Assembly (NCBI GenBank): GCA_958510875.1 | Contig: OY294068.1 | Location: 77,867,978 to 77,931,977 of the forward strand | Direction: 5' to 3' | DNA length: 64,000 bases | DNA from: Endomychus coccineus | Lineage: Eukaryota > Arthropoda > Insecta > Coleoptera > Endomychidae | Shown here: positions 31,575 through 44,117 of the stretch, piece after piece | How positions within the stretch are numbered: the first letter of the stretch is position 1 | How the letters are laid out: each line of letters opens with the position of its first letter | Made by a program: the position numbers and the translations under genes | The notes under the pieces: model-generated | Databases searched by the model: none | Told to the model about the DNA's origin: nothing | What the model saw: only the letters and a program-made list of their open reading frames with translations

Positions 31575-34500
31575 TAGTCCAGTCGTCCTGCAATTTGGAT
31601 TGGAAATTTTTCCACATCTCTATTTTATGATTGATATTAATGTTTTTTGGGTCGCTGATCACGAATATGGGTGTTAAAAAATCGTAGGCCCATGGCGTTT
31701 CGAGATATTGGCCATTTTTGACCCAAAAATGGCAGTTTTTTCGAGTTTTCGTCGTTTTTAGCGATTTAAAGGAAAACAACACATTTTATCTAGTCGACAA
31801 TGGAGAACAAATTTGTACAGAAATGGAAAATGCGTCGAGTGACTGATAGAAGTCTCTGAGTCATTCGGGGCCTGATATAAGGCTCATTTTGTTTTTTTTT
31901 TGGTAACATAAATGGGACCGTTTTGAAAAATCAAGGTTCCAGAAAAAATTAATAATTTTTAGGTTAGAATACTCGTATGAGATTCAACTTTCACATGCGA
32001 ATAGCGAATCGTTCTACGAGTATTTCAAGTTTCCGTAGGTTTATTTTGGATGAGTAGAACTCGAGATATCTATTGATGTAGGTTTGCGTTCACAATGAGC
32101 CCAATTTTGACCCTAATCGAAAAAATATTAAAAATTCTTACAGAAAAGACTTCTGGCTATCTAACCCTAAATCGTCGATCTTACACGTATCTGTGAAGAA
32201 ATTATAGCGCGAGTTGAAAAAAGAAAACCGGAGCAAAAAAAAAACAAATGCGCTCGAAATCCGAGCATCAATAAGGTAGATTTCAAAAAATTTTTTCGAT
32301 GTAATAATGAATTTGAGATTTATTGTTGATAATTTTCATAATAATTAAAATAATATCTTTTTTTTTACGATAATGGCATTTTGAAAAGGTACCATTTAAT
32401 GGAAAAAATTAAAAATAATCAATAAACTAATAATAAACATGAATTTTATTATTGACGAATTGAAAAATAATTATAATAATAATAATGATTTATGTATTTT
32501 TTTTTGGATAGGAAAATTTTGAAAGAAAAATATATATTTAATTATGAATGACATTGTTATATATTATATCTTATATATTGTTTCTTTCTTACTTAAAAAA
32601 AATAGAGTCATCAATAATACATTTGTACATGGCAGAGTTTACTATTTGAGATAAATAACAATTAATTCTTATCCTTAATAAACCAACAACCTATAACATC
32701 ATAATATATAATTCACATACTCTACGCTTTTTAGGTGCAATGCTTTCCTCATTTTCAGTCGTAGTCGAATCTGTTGATGTCATATCCTCAGTTTCTTCAT
32801 CACTTTCGTAGTAAGTTGCTGATGTGATATGATCATTATTGATCTTATCATCAATTGCAAAATCACTATCAGGTTCTTGATCATCATCATTTCCTTCTGA
32901 TGAAGGAATTACATTACTACTATCATTATCATTAAGATCATCATTATCATCATCATCGACATCGTCATTTATTGAAAATTCATTATCATCTAATAACATA
33001 ACTTCTGGTTCAACGCTATTTGCACAGTCTTTACTCTCGCAGTGTTAAAATAGAATTGTACAAGGTATACCTACTTTCTTACAAGAACATTTGCCACTGC
33101 AACTGACTTTGCAACCACATGCAAATATTTTTAGCAAATTTTTAGGTGCAGCTTCTTTATATGTTTGAATAGGCTCAAAAACATTTTCTGTACTTTTCCA
33201 ACCCCATTTGGTTGGGTCAATGGTATCATTGCCTATCCAAAGCTGCACCTGATAATAAACACGTAAAATGTGTAATTTAGTTGCATCATCAGTTGGTGGC
33301 AAACATTCAAGTTCACATGCCGACTTTCGAACTCTATTGGTATAACAAATAAAGCGCAAGTGGCCGAGGTTTTGAATATTTTTCTTTTGTAATTTAGGAG
33401 CATATATTTGATACAAAATATTTCTACCAGTTCTGAATAATTTCTAAACATCTGGCTCAGTTTTATAAAATTCATTCAAATCGTTTGGTAAAAAATTGAC
33501 ATTGAAAAATATTTGTTTACCTTGCCTGTGAAAAGCAGATGTTTCGTCGCATCCACTAAAAGCATGGGAAAAACAGATGAAAGGTTTGATATGGCTATAA
33601 ATGAACGAATTTTGATGATAATATTCTGCTGGTTTTGTTTTACCTTTAACGGTTTTCTCTGGTTTTTGAAAATAAATGAGTTTTGTTATATTTTTTGAAT
33701 CTGTTAATTGAGTTGATAAGACTAGAACATCAGTATCTTCGGCCACTATAACAATATTTTTGTTTAGATTTTTTTCAATTAAATCTATAGCCGTGCTTAC
33801 AATTAATGCATCTGGATCACACGAAGCTCTAAAAATCTGATTACCATTTTCTGTTAAAGAAGTTACCAGTAAATCTATGAATTGTTTTTTATTATTTACA
33901 TTTGATAAAAATGTATCCTGAACAATTAAGCATTATTTGTCTCTTTTGACTCTAACGTCAGGAACCATGTGAGTCTTTCGTCTCAATCGCTCTGGATCCT
34001 TTGTATAACTATCGTAACCATCAAAAACTAATATACATCCAGGATAATGTATATTTACATAATCTACATAACTATTTGCAATATTTTCGAAAGTGATATT
34101 TTTTTCCATCTTACTTTATGCAACAAAAAACCACCATCAATAACGTGTAAACGATTTTGGAAATGTGGATTCTTAAGTTGTTCGAAAAATTCATATAAAG
34201 ATGATTTAGTATTTTTCCGCATACCATCTAAATCAAATAAAGCTAATACATTTGGAGCCAATTCATACATGAAATAATTGTACAATTCTTTTTCACTATT
34301 AGAAGCTAGACTAATTCGCTGAAACAATGCTAGAGAACTTAGATTTACTTTTTTTTCACGAATCCTTAAGACATTTTTTACTGCCGCTAACGTGATGACA
34401 CGATTTTTTTTTCGAAAGTATAGTTTCCTACCGGTTTTTGCAGCATATTTTTATAACTTTGTAACCCGACTTCAAAACCTTTATAACAATTTACAGTTTC

Positions 34501-35433
34501 ATCTGCAACATGACCATTACTTATTGACATGAGTCGAGTATTTGTGGGGAACGGTGGGTGATCTTCAAACCATGCTAATAGCTTGATCATATCAATATTG
34601 TCTCTTTTAATGCGCGATTTTCGCGCATCTATAGAGACATGCTATTCTGATGACTCGAAATCAACCTGACAAAAAACACGCATAGCATCTATAACATCTA
34701 CAAGAAATGGCATGGCATTCACGAATTTTATTAATGAAGTCTCAGTTACACCCCGACCTCTAGTTAAGCCCTCATTAAGTTTAAAAGACCGCATCAACCA
34801 CTGCTCTATGGTCATATCAGTCCATATACCCACCCAGGCACGTTGCGATCGCCTTACTGTAAAATATCCCTTGTTAGCAAAATTTGAATAATTATCATCA
34901 CCAATAATACTTTTTGAATTCGTGACATCTTGCAACTAAATATGAAGCGCTTTTGCATAATGCAAATGTCCACTTGCATGAAATATTGGAATCATTTCTT
35001 TAAGGGTGTTGATTTGAAGTTGCTAATTACCAGCTCTTTCAGATTCAATGTATGATATCAACAAAGTTACCATATGGAAATATTGTATCCATAAAGCTGA
35101 GGTTGGTCCCCTCTTTTTAAAATCTTCCATTTTTTTTGGAAATTTACTCAAAGCACTAATAACATATGGGTCGACACACTCTACATCTTGAATTATATTT
35201 AAAGATATCCAATGGTTCCGAAAATTTTGCTAAATGTTTTCTTCTTCTTTAGTAAATTCTAATTCCGCGAAAATTAGACTGGCCAATGCAGCATGTACTA
35301 GACTATGGGCCTACGATTTTTCAACCCCCATATTCGTGATCAGCGACCCAAAAAACATAAATATCAACCATACAATAGAGATGTGGAAAAAATATTATTT
35401 TAAGTGTATCTCAATTGCAGGACGACTGGACTA
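31575..35433 (-). mobile_element. Academ-like DNA transposon with XPG/FEN1-type nuclease gene relic, TCA target duplication
   Basis: Both ends read TAGTCCAGTCGTCCTGCAAT inward. Similarity of the ends continues over roughly 125 bases, through TTTTCCACATCTCTATT, GGGTCGCTGATCACGAATAT and AATCGTAGGCCCAT. TCA flanks both sides (31,572-31,574 and 35,434-35,436). The flanks join up against a paralogous unoccupied copy near 29,535, confirming the edges. The coding strand is minus, with only about 160 bases of 5' leader and about 1.1 kb of 3' non-coding sequence. The superfamily call rests on the 3-bp duplication, the nuclease motifs and the Cys-rich tail, and on memory of how Academ elements are described. 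Confidence 0.8.
32691..35270 (-). pseudogene. XPG/FEN1-like nuclease, Cys-rich transposon protein, broken
   Basis: Nearly 860 codons can be followed with breaks. The N-terminal part has ALWIQYFHMVTLLISYIESE and MTIEQWLMRSFKLNEGLTRG. The middle holds LVFDGYDSYTKDPERLRRK (about 34,000), RASCDPDALIVS (about 33,810) and VAEDTDVLVLS (about 33,735), then FSHAFSGCDETSAF (about 33,550). These are acidic clusters in the order and style of XPG/FEN1 (PIN-like) nucleases. The C-terminal part has CLPPTDDATKLHILRVYYQV, a Cys-rich region (CGCKVSCSGKCSCKK) and an acidic tail. Breaks: TAG stops at 35,230, 35,023, 34,936, 34,642 and 33,444; TAA stops at 33,933 and 33,045; frame changes in A-runs at 34,404-34,412 and 34,099-34,105. 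From memory, intact relatives occur as uncharacterised multicopy proteins in insects. Confidence 0.7.
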
Positions 35434-36179
35434 TCAGTTGGTTAGTCATCAGTAGGTTGGTTACTGATGATTCTCTTGTTTGTGTTGATTTCTGAATTTC
35501 TTTTGTTATAGCATGCTCATATTTTCCCTGCATTTCAAAAATAATGGCCTAGAACAAAAAAGCTGCCCAATTGATCTCCTGCAGGTCAAATTTAAATCAT
35601 TGTAGGAACAGAAAATATGATTGAAAAACCGCTAATTAAAGACGTCAAATGTATAAAGTATTCATCACACGTGGACAATATATCCTTTATCAAGTATTTT
35701 TCCATTTAATGGCCATTTTCATTGTTTCTCAGGAGTGATATGTACATTTTGAAACGTGAGCTTGTTTCAATTATTAATACATGGTATTGATCAAGTGAAA
35801 AGTTTCTCAATACAACTCGTAATAACAGGTGTTTTATAAATTAGGATGAATTCTTTTTGAATGGAGACTTCACTTCACGAGATATCTAGAGAGACTCAGT
35901 TACTCTTTACATTCCAAATACGAAATGAAAAGGGCAATTTACCATTATCATGATTAACATTGAATTTGTAGTAGTATCAGACTTTTATACCTGATGAAAA
36001 AGAAATGTAACAAATCTTTACAATCTCATTTCGACAGGTGTTTGAACGAAACCAAAAACCAACATTTCCAAAACAACAAAACGCAAACATCACTTTATCA
36101 GAAGGATCTTCATTCATCCCTAGTTTAAGAACTGTCACTAAATACCTGGAATAAAAAACAAACAATTGTATATTCGATA

Positions 36180-37370
36180 CTTGCCGAACAAAGGCAATTA
36201 TGAAACGAAATTGTAAGGCTGATATGGAGATAGAATGTCGAGCACTTATAGTACAATATGTTACATAATAAAGCCAGTGCCGGGGGCTTATCTAGTCTTC
36301 TCATCACCCTGACGACCGCGGCTCCCACGCAGCTATTACAGATCAGCCCCAATTTTTACGATGTTTACCCTCGATAAGGGAGCTATTGAACAGGTATGAT
36401 AGTAAAGAACGAGTTTGATTTTATTTTCTTCGTACTCTATTCAATAGCTCACACGCGTTATGCACGGAAACAACTCTTTTCTATAAAGCCGATATTTTTC
36501 ATTTCAAGAATATTTTAACTTATCACATTCTTAGACAGAGCAATTGTTTTCATTGAATGAACTGTGTTCAATAGATCACGTGATTTTCCTCACTGTTATT
36601 AGCATACTTGCTTCCGGACACTCCTGATTGTAGGAAAAGAAACGTATATTGGATATGATTTAGTAACCGCTGATGGAAGACGTTCTATGTTGCATTGAAG
36701 TGAAAATTGTCGTTTCTGATTTTATTGGAGTTTTACAATCCTCTGCTTACAGAATAATCACCTGGAAGTCATATGATATGGCAGATTTGAAGTATAGTTA
36801 TATAATAAATTGTATTATAGACAAAATTGTCTTCTGTATTTATAATATAAGATAATATAAATTATTTGTAATCTTAAATGCAATTCCGAAACAGTTTTAT
36901 TGTTCATTAAATGTAATTATTTAAAATTAATAAAAAACGAACATTGGATATTGAGCTTCCTCGAGAGATATTCTACGAAGCTGGAACTGCAGGGCACTGT
37001 TATCTGAAGTCATTCACATTGTAACTTGTGAAGGATTCATTTATACTCCAAATTTACCAAAACAGGTAGCTCTTGATTTTCATTGTGATCTTAATGAAAT
37101 TAATTTATGAAAACAAATTTGTGGCGCAATATTCTTCTTACATATCATTCGAAGGATGCAAATGATGCAATGATCATATGGAGCTAAGATATAATAATTA
37201 GATAAATGTGAAGCTCATTTTTATACTTGATACAGCAACAGAACAGAATATAATTTCCGCACAAGCGCTCACACACTAATCACACGCGCACACCCGCATA
37301 CGGTTACGTAAACGTCAAATGCTCAAAATAGATATATTCACAGAAAAATTACAATACTCCGCTTACACTA
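36180..37370. other. No gene recognised
   Basis: AT-rich, with a brief GC-richer patch at about 36,280-36,350. The 75-aa frame at 36,125-36,352 (-) and the 60-aa frame at 36,673-36,855 (+) match nothing. Confidence 0.4.
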
Positions 37371-37380
37371 TATAGGAGGG

Positions 37381-38549
37381 TTAGGTGGACAGTCCCTGAA
37401 AAATGAAACAAAAAATGATTTTTTTGGTCAAAACTTATTTTGTTTCTCCACATAATCTCCTTCTAGCCCGATACACTTCGGCCAACGTTTTTCTAATTTT
37501 TCGATCCCTTCCAAATAATATCATTTCGGCAATCCTTCAACATAGACGTTTGTTTCAGCGATGACCTCATCGTTGGAGCCAAATCTTTTTCAGCTGAGTC
37601 ATTTCTTCAAGTAAGGAAATAGATAAAAATCGCAGGGGGCAAATCTTGAGAACATGGTGGATAACGAACCAATTCGTAGCGCATTTTCATGCAATTTGCC
37701 ATTGCGACTGTGGACCTGTGTTTCGGTGCGTTGTCCTGGTGGGAGAGCACCTCTTTCTTTGTCAAATGTGGCCGCTCTCGCTTCAAATCGGCGTCGAATC
37801 GATCCAACAGCTCTGCATAAAAACGCCGGTAATCGTTTTGTTCTTTTCAAGGTAATCGATATGGATGATACCGTGTGCATCCCAAAAAACTGTCGCCATG
37901 AATGTTGGCCGATAAACCCACTTTGGACATTTTTGCCAGGACGGGTCCACTGTTTCAACTGTTCTTTGGTCTCTGGTGTGTTGTAATGGATTCATGTTTC
38001 GCCAGGGTTATGGAACGGCGCAAAAAGTTCTTCTTTTCGCGCTTGATCATCGCCAAACACTCCTTTGGACGTTTTTATACGGTCACGCCTGTCGTCAACA
38101 AAGAGCAAATACGGCACCCAATTTGGCAAATAGATTTATTATATTCAAACATTTATGCAAAATGTTTTCTACCCTTTCGGTTGAGATGCTAATAGCCTCA
38201 GCAATCTCGTGCAGTTCAACTCGCCGATCGTTCAATATGAATTTTATCAACGATTTCTGGCGTTGTAACCTCAATTGTACATCCAGAACGTTTGGCGTCC
38301 TTTGTGGTCATACTTCCACAACGAAAATCAGTAAGCAGTTTGTGAATCGTTCCAATCGATGGTGAGGAGTTCCCATAATGTTTAACAAGCGATGCTATGG
38401 TTTGCGTAATGTTTTTTCCACGCAAGAGATGATATTTAAGGTGCTTTGCCATAAAAATCGACTTTGTTTTTTTCCCTGATTTTTTTCAAATAAATAGATG
38501 TATTATTGATACACAATTAGTCAAAGTTTGAAAGAGCCTGTCCGTTTAG
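37381..38549 (-). mobile_element. Decayed mariner element
   Basis: The left end reads TTAGGTGGACAGTCCCTGAA and an imperfect inverted match (GAGCCTGTCCGTTTAG) lies at about 38,533-38,549. The ends are approximate. Between them the minus strand encodes a mariner-type transposase broken by frameshifts. Confidence 0.7.
37599..38452 (-). pseudogene. Mariner transposase relic
   Basis: The Met at 38,452 opens an N-terminal helix-turn-helix part (MAKHLKYHLLRGKNITQTIA, then SIGTIHKLLTDFRCGSMTTK) that runs to 38,216. The catalytic half lies in overlapping frames: VFWDAHGIIHIDYLEKNKTI (about 37,830-37,890), HQDNAPKH carrying the second Asp (about 37,735), and APCDFYLFPYLKK carrying the third Asp (about 37,631). 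The region expected to hold the first catalytic Asp is altered, and frame changes separate the blocks, so it is dead. Plus-strand frames over the same interval (37,646-38,365) are antisense shadows. Typical mariner transposases are about 340-350 residues, which fits the span. Confidence 0.88.
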
Positions 38550-39779
38550 TTTCGGAGAAAAAAATGTTGAAAATCGTAAAAATCCTATGTGCGTCCTTTT
38601 CTAACCACAGGCTCTTATGGAAGCCGACCCCGACAAGTCACTCTATTCTAACAAATGCGCAAAAGAAAATTGTTTTTTCGTAAAATAAAAATTTTTCACA
38701 TGTTTTTCGAAGTTATAATAATGTTTCCTTCGGTTAAAATAATCACTCGCCCGTTTCTTTATATAAGTAAATCGCGATGTTAAATGATACACAACGCGAA
38801 ATGGCAACGGATATTTTTTCTCGAAATTCCCTTATAAAAAGTTGGCAACACCTCTCATTGCGCGGGAGTCTGAATTTACGTACGCGGTATATGCGTTCTG
38901 CTTGCAGCTATTGATTCTTCATTGTTTACGCGTAAAAGTTATCAGACCAACTAAAATTTCTAAATAATAAATCTCATCGTATCAATAAAGCAGTTTTCTA
39001 CCGCGGTACCCTTCGTAACCGCTAGATGGCGCACCTCTCGAAGGCAAAGCACTTTAATGAAGACGGGAAATTCACTTTTTTCCATGTTCACAAAAATCTT
39101 CAAGGCTTCTGCTTTCGATGGTTGTCAAAACAGCTGAATGACATATCAGTTTGAAAACTTCGATGCGTTCTAGTTAAAGATGGTAGAACACAAATGTCAC
39201 ATGAAATTTTTGATTGTGGCACCATCTGATTTATTCTTGAGAGAATTTATCACCTCGTACTACGTATAATGAGGGAAGCAAAAATCATAGGATATAAAAG
39301 AAAAAGATATGGAAAATGAAGTATAGAAATAGAAGATTTCCCGATACTATTATCTGAACCCAGAAATATTCACTATACCAAGTACATCAACTTTATAATC
39401 TAGCATATATGATCAATAATCCATGGAAGCCAAATTTTGTACTGGAACATTCGGTTTGGACTGTAATTTTAGGCAGTGCTTATTCAGAATCTATTTAACA
39501 TAATTATTTGTTTCATAATTCCTATTCAATATTTGTTTCTATGAACTGGTCATTCCATCTATGATTATGGCTATCAATATTACAAATGTAATAATTTCCA
39601 TAACATGACCAGCTTCAAAGTCGCTTAGGATTCAAATCACTAGTTGAAGACTAATTGGATATAATATGCAACCTAGTTTTGAACAAAAAATATACCTTTA
39701 TTTTATAGTTTTCAAATTTCTTCTTAATATCTTTCGACTACACGAGAAGAAAACCAATAATGTTCATAGAGCATGGTGG
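38550..39779. other. No gene recognised; CTCF-like motif
   Basis: The patch 38,840-39,110 is less AT-rich than its surroundings. CCGCTAGATGGCGC at 39,019-39,032 fits the Drosophila CTCF consensus as I remember it (CCANYAGRKGGCGC) at 13 of 14 positions. No coding region is supported. Confidence 0.35.
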
Positions 39780-40110
39780 ATCTCACAGGTGATATGTTGG
39801 GAGAGAAGGTAGAAATTGGAATGTTTCTTAAAAAATTGGAGATTATCAGGGAAGATCTCAAAAGGTAGAGAGTTCCACAACTTCGCCATTCGGTAGAAAC
39901 ATTCTGGAAGAGAGAAGATCTTCAGATCTCGAAATTAAATCAAAGGTGTGACCAGCTTGAGATCGTCTAGGCTGCTAACCTGGAGTCGCCCGCGGAATAA
40001 TACAAACGAGATTTCCGAAGAGCACTGACCATATTATAGGGGCTACTGGGGTGTGCAGTAGCTCTCAGCACGGAATAGACAACAATGTTCCGTGAAGCAG
40101 TTCCCGGAAT
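39780..40110 (-). pseudogene. Non-LTR retrotransposon C-terminal relic
   Basis: On the minus strand, near 39,790-39,905, a block reads FYRMAKLWNSLPFEIFPDN. This is the RxxxLWNSLP signature found at the very C-terminus of many LINE polymerases. Upstream sequence to about 40,110 keeps scattered coding-like pieces but is frameshifted. Too little remains to name the clade. Confidence 0.45.
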
Positions 40111-43100
40111 GAACCTCACATAATCGACTCATGATAGGGTGCTATTAGGGATAACTATAGGTACCTGGCATTGTCACATTAGGGATTGTGTGGTCCACCA
40201 TCCTGGAGAAAATACAAGTTTGAGTTTTGGTTGCATCAAGGTCTACTAGATCATCAGAACCCTGTTTCATAATACTTGCCAAATATTCATTTATTGATAC
40301 GACCTATCTTTACCTTGTTCCTAGCTGCATTGGAAGATGAGAAAGTGGTATTATCATTATCATCGGCAATGCTATGGAAGGAACAGGTCACATTCAACCA
40401 ATAGTTGATACCAAGATAGTCTCTGTGGAACACCTGCGTTGATAGCCGTTGTATCGAAGGAGAAAAGTCCGGTGTATGTGCTTCCTATCCCTGGTTTTTG
40501 GGCAATAGATCAGCGGCCAGAGCAATGATATGTGCTAGGCCGACGATACAAGGCCGACGGCTACTCGTCAAACGGAAGCTGCTTTAACACTACACGAGTA
40601 GGCAGGAGGAGAGGAGCCCAGATGGTTCACAAGACCGTCTCCTCTCCAATCAAGGCGTTGGTCTCTGCCGGGTAGTAGCGTGCTGCTAAAATATGTGAGG
40701 CTAAGCCCCCAAGTTCATATCGTGTATCGAAGGAGATTCGAATATAAATGACATAGTTGAGTCGTCAAACCATATGACGGAAGTGAAAACCTTGGTTTTC
40801 TTTTAATCAGTTCATAAGAATGTAGCTTAACGTAAATAGAGATGTCATTACAATTGAATACTCTTCAAACAATTGCTTCCCTAACCAATCATAGAATTAC
40901 ATCATTCTAAGAATAGTATACACATTCAGTCCGTGCTTCTAAGAACTTTATTACACCTTCATAGTATTAAGTTATTGGTAATTGGTGTTGGGTAGACTAA
41001 TCGGATTTTATTGTCCACCATTAGTGTATTAAAACAATTCAATATAAGTTTAGTTTATTTAAATCAAAGAATATATAAGTTATATAGTTGATTGAAATTA
41101 CATTCATGAAAAATATGAAAATATATAATTGTATTTGTGTTGTTTTTTGCAATCAAGTTAAGACGACTTGCTAATAAAAATGAAACCGCTTAGAATAATC
41201 TCAAATTCATAATATAAATGAAACATGAGTATACATCAATAAAATTCTGTGAGTACACAAAATTGTAAACTTTGTGATACCTCCACAAACTCTCGCCCAC
41301 GACTATATTCCTGTCTGTTGCGCAGTGGTGGTAATTCGACAAAATAGTTTTCTACTGGACAGCCATCTGTTGCGCAGTATCTTCATGTCGCGCTTTACTC
41401 TAGCTGAACAGAATCACTGACAAAACAGCATACATTGTCGACTTTATACCGTATAATGTTGGATAAGTTTTGTTAATCTGGCATCAATAGCAAAATTATG
41501 AATCTTTCATATTAGGAGGACCAAGATGCGAACTTACGGATTTCAAATTAACATGATACCCAAATATACCCCATCAAGACATCATTATCCCCTAACCAAT
41601 CCCTAGTGGGAAAAATATTAGAAAAATAATATTCTCCAACATTTTTATTAGAACAGTATATCATGCCACGGGCCAGTTTTTTGGTAGAGCTGAATGTTTT
41701 TGAATGAATATTGGTTTGGGGGAGAGAGGCATGGCGTGAACAACATTGGTAAAACTGACTCAATAGAAATTATTATTAAAACAAATTAACAAATAAAAAT
41801 AAAATACGACGCTATTTAAAATTGATTGATAAAATACAACGATAAATGCTTTCAAAATTAGTTTAGTTAATTCAAAAAACATGATGATGAATGGTTTTGA
41901 ACTCAGTTCAATTGAATCATCAATTCTCCATTATATGTGAATGAAAAAACATTACTTACATTATTAACATCGATGCGTATACACGCGAGAAGAAAGTTCG
42001 AATATATCAAACTTTTCCTCTGTCGGTGACTTATATAAACTTTATTGATGAAATGCAGCAATTTAGGATTCGCACGGTAAATGAATTTGTCCGGCAGAAT
42101 AATGAACCCTAGTGCTGACATTACAGTTTTACTTATTATTTTCAATATGAAAGTATCTGAGAATGAAATTAGCACCGATTGACAGGAAATGGCTTGAAGT
42201 AAGTTTTGTCATAAGATAATACTTTGAAATAAAATATCTGAAAGATTATAATAGGAATAAAAATGATTCACAATATTGAAGGAAAATATGAATTGGTAAT
42301 AATTGAATTTGGTAAAATCGGAAACGTGACAATATTGTATATAAGCATATTCAATATATACTACGAACTAGCGCAGAAAATCACGTATTTCGCACAGTCT
42401 CCTCGCTCTGTGATTGGTGCGATTATTAGGTAAAATTTTACTCAATAAGCTGTGACAAAGACATATCTAGTATCTATCAATGAATTCATGACATTACAGT
42501 GTCAATGTGTTTCACTGAACTACTAATTTTAAGTTAATTTAATTAATTAAGTAGATACCTACGTATACTAGTAAGTTGTAGAAAGTAGGTCGTCTGGAAA
42601 GTATAGTATACAACACCTATTTTCCGCACTAGTTGCACAATATTTCTGTTTTATAGTATAATTTTCGCGTTCATTAATTCCCATACACCAGTTTTAGATA
42701 CTTATTATTATTATTTCTATGATTATGATTTCTAAAATTACAAAAATCCAAATCTCTGATATTCTTATACAGAATTGTGGTCCATCAGTGGAACCTTCAA
42801 ACTTGTTCATCCACAAATAGGAAAAAGAGTGCAGATGACTGTTTTGTTTCAAGAACAATTTGAATTGTTGAGGTTGAAAAATATCAACGGGCGGTAGAGA
42901 GAGAACCTTATCTTATAAAACTAGAGAGACATGCCTGCATCCCGCACAATTTTCGAGAAAGCAGTGAAGTAATATTACAAATGATGAGATGAAGTTAGTG
43001 AGATGATCTTGTACAATAGCGTGCTGTTTGTGAAGTCATTTCGCGCGTCCGATTCTATTGTGATAGCTGGTTTCTTACGTCGAGATAGTCTTGAACTTTT

Positions 43101-44117
43101 ATGCACAATTACATGAAATTGTCTCTTTGAATCCGAGAACAAAGACCGGTATGCGAAAGGTTATATGTAGAATAAAAGAAGGGGATAATGACGGCGAGGT
43201 GTTCCGAGTTCCTGCTCCGGGAATTTAATTAAATAAGGATTACGACTTAGATGCCATGGATGATACAGCACAACGTAGGCCGCTAGAGATAGGGCCAAAT
43301 TCGTCGCCGAAACATATTATAAACTTGTATTGGTACAGAATTACAGAATTGAGTAACGAAAAATATTTTTGTCTGTTCTGTACTTTCCAATATCAAACGT
43401 TTATCATTATTCTTATAAATATTTAAAATTTTTGTATTATCCTAATAAAATGAATGGTTTGATTCCTTTACATGTCTATTTTTTTATGTCCTCTCAATCT
43501 GATAAAGATGTATTGGGAAAATTTTCTGATTTATACTTTCTTTATCTTAACGAGGGTTGGTGGGTACAGTATACGTAATTTTTTCTAAAAAGTGTGATGC
43601 TCCTTTTCAATTTTGTATTTGTTGTGGGTTTTCTTAGGTTTTCAGCAATTTAAGCGATGTATCTTAATGAAACAATATTCTCATTTGACGCGTTTCAGCT
43701 TTCGCCTTCTTCAGAAATTTATTTATTGTTTGTATTTGAAATTAGTTGAATTTACGGAAGCACATACTCATCTTGGCTTTGAAATTCAGACAGTCTGAAT
43801 TTCAAACAAACCAAGACTATGTTATGTCATCGAATTCTCTGCTCTGGCAGAGAAGGAGGTAGTCTTGAAAGAGGAGGAAAAATGAACAACGTATCAAGAT
43901 CTCCTGTTCTAGCTCCGCACGCTATACCTATGCCACAAGGTCGTATTAATATTTCTGATCATCGGTGTCTTGGGCGGAATTCAGACTTCGCTGCCTTCGA
44001 ACTTGAAGATCATTCCGTCCTGTAAGAACTCGGTGCAGATCTTGATAGACCTGATGCAGAAAGCAGTCATTCTGGGTTCAATAAGTCTAACTTAGGGCAC
44101 ACGATTTGGGAACCTGA
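40111..44117. other. No gene recognised
   Basis: A GC-richer, complex block at about 40,420-40,760 may be the continuation of a LINE but contains no readable motif. The rest is AT-rich. Open frames at 41,548-41,763, 41,903-42,175, 43,369-43,578 and 43,819-44,025 show no domain. GTCTGTTGCGCAG-like text near 41,315 recurs near 41,367. Confidence 0.4.

Larger units (their letters stand above)
30800..36165 (-). pseudogene. SWIM-finger relic unit, copy B, split by a DNA transposon
   Basis: This is the second copy of the unit at 28.83-30.70 kb. Parts at 30,800-31,574 and 35,434-36,165 align in order with copy A, with the 31,575-35,433 element between them. The coding remnant (31,119-31,394 and 31,489-31,574) includes CKICIHRYQCEYREYAVKN and TLCRHVHLVRMYE. 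The second Cys of the SWIM motif is Tyr here, whereas copy A keeps it. The right-hand 60-aa frame (35,977-36,165) matches copy A's frame at 30,492-30,803, but the differences change amino acids freely, so I see no sign of selection on it. Confidence 0.55.

Noticed and set aside
32691..32999. 102-aa acidic frame as a separate gene
   Set aside because: It continues the broken nuclease-like protein past a single in-frame TAA (33,045), and the same acidic tail follows the Cys-rich region in the 15.7-kb relative.
37646..38365. Long plus-strand frames over the mariner
   Set aside because: They are antisense to the recognisable transposase motifs on the minus strand.
43819..44025. 68-aa frame, relatively GC-rich
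   Set aside because: No domain, no splice-supported extension and no homology recognised. Kept only as part of the unassigned interval.
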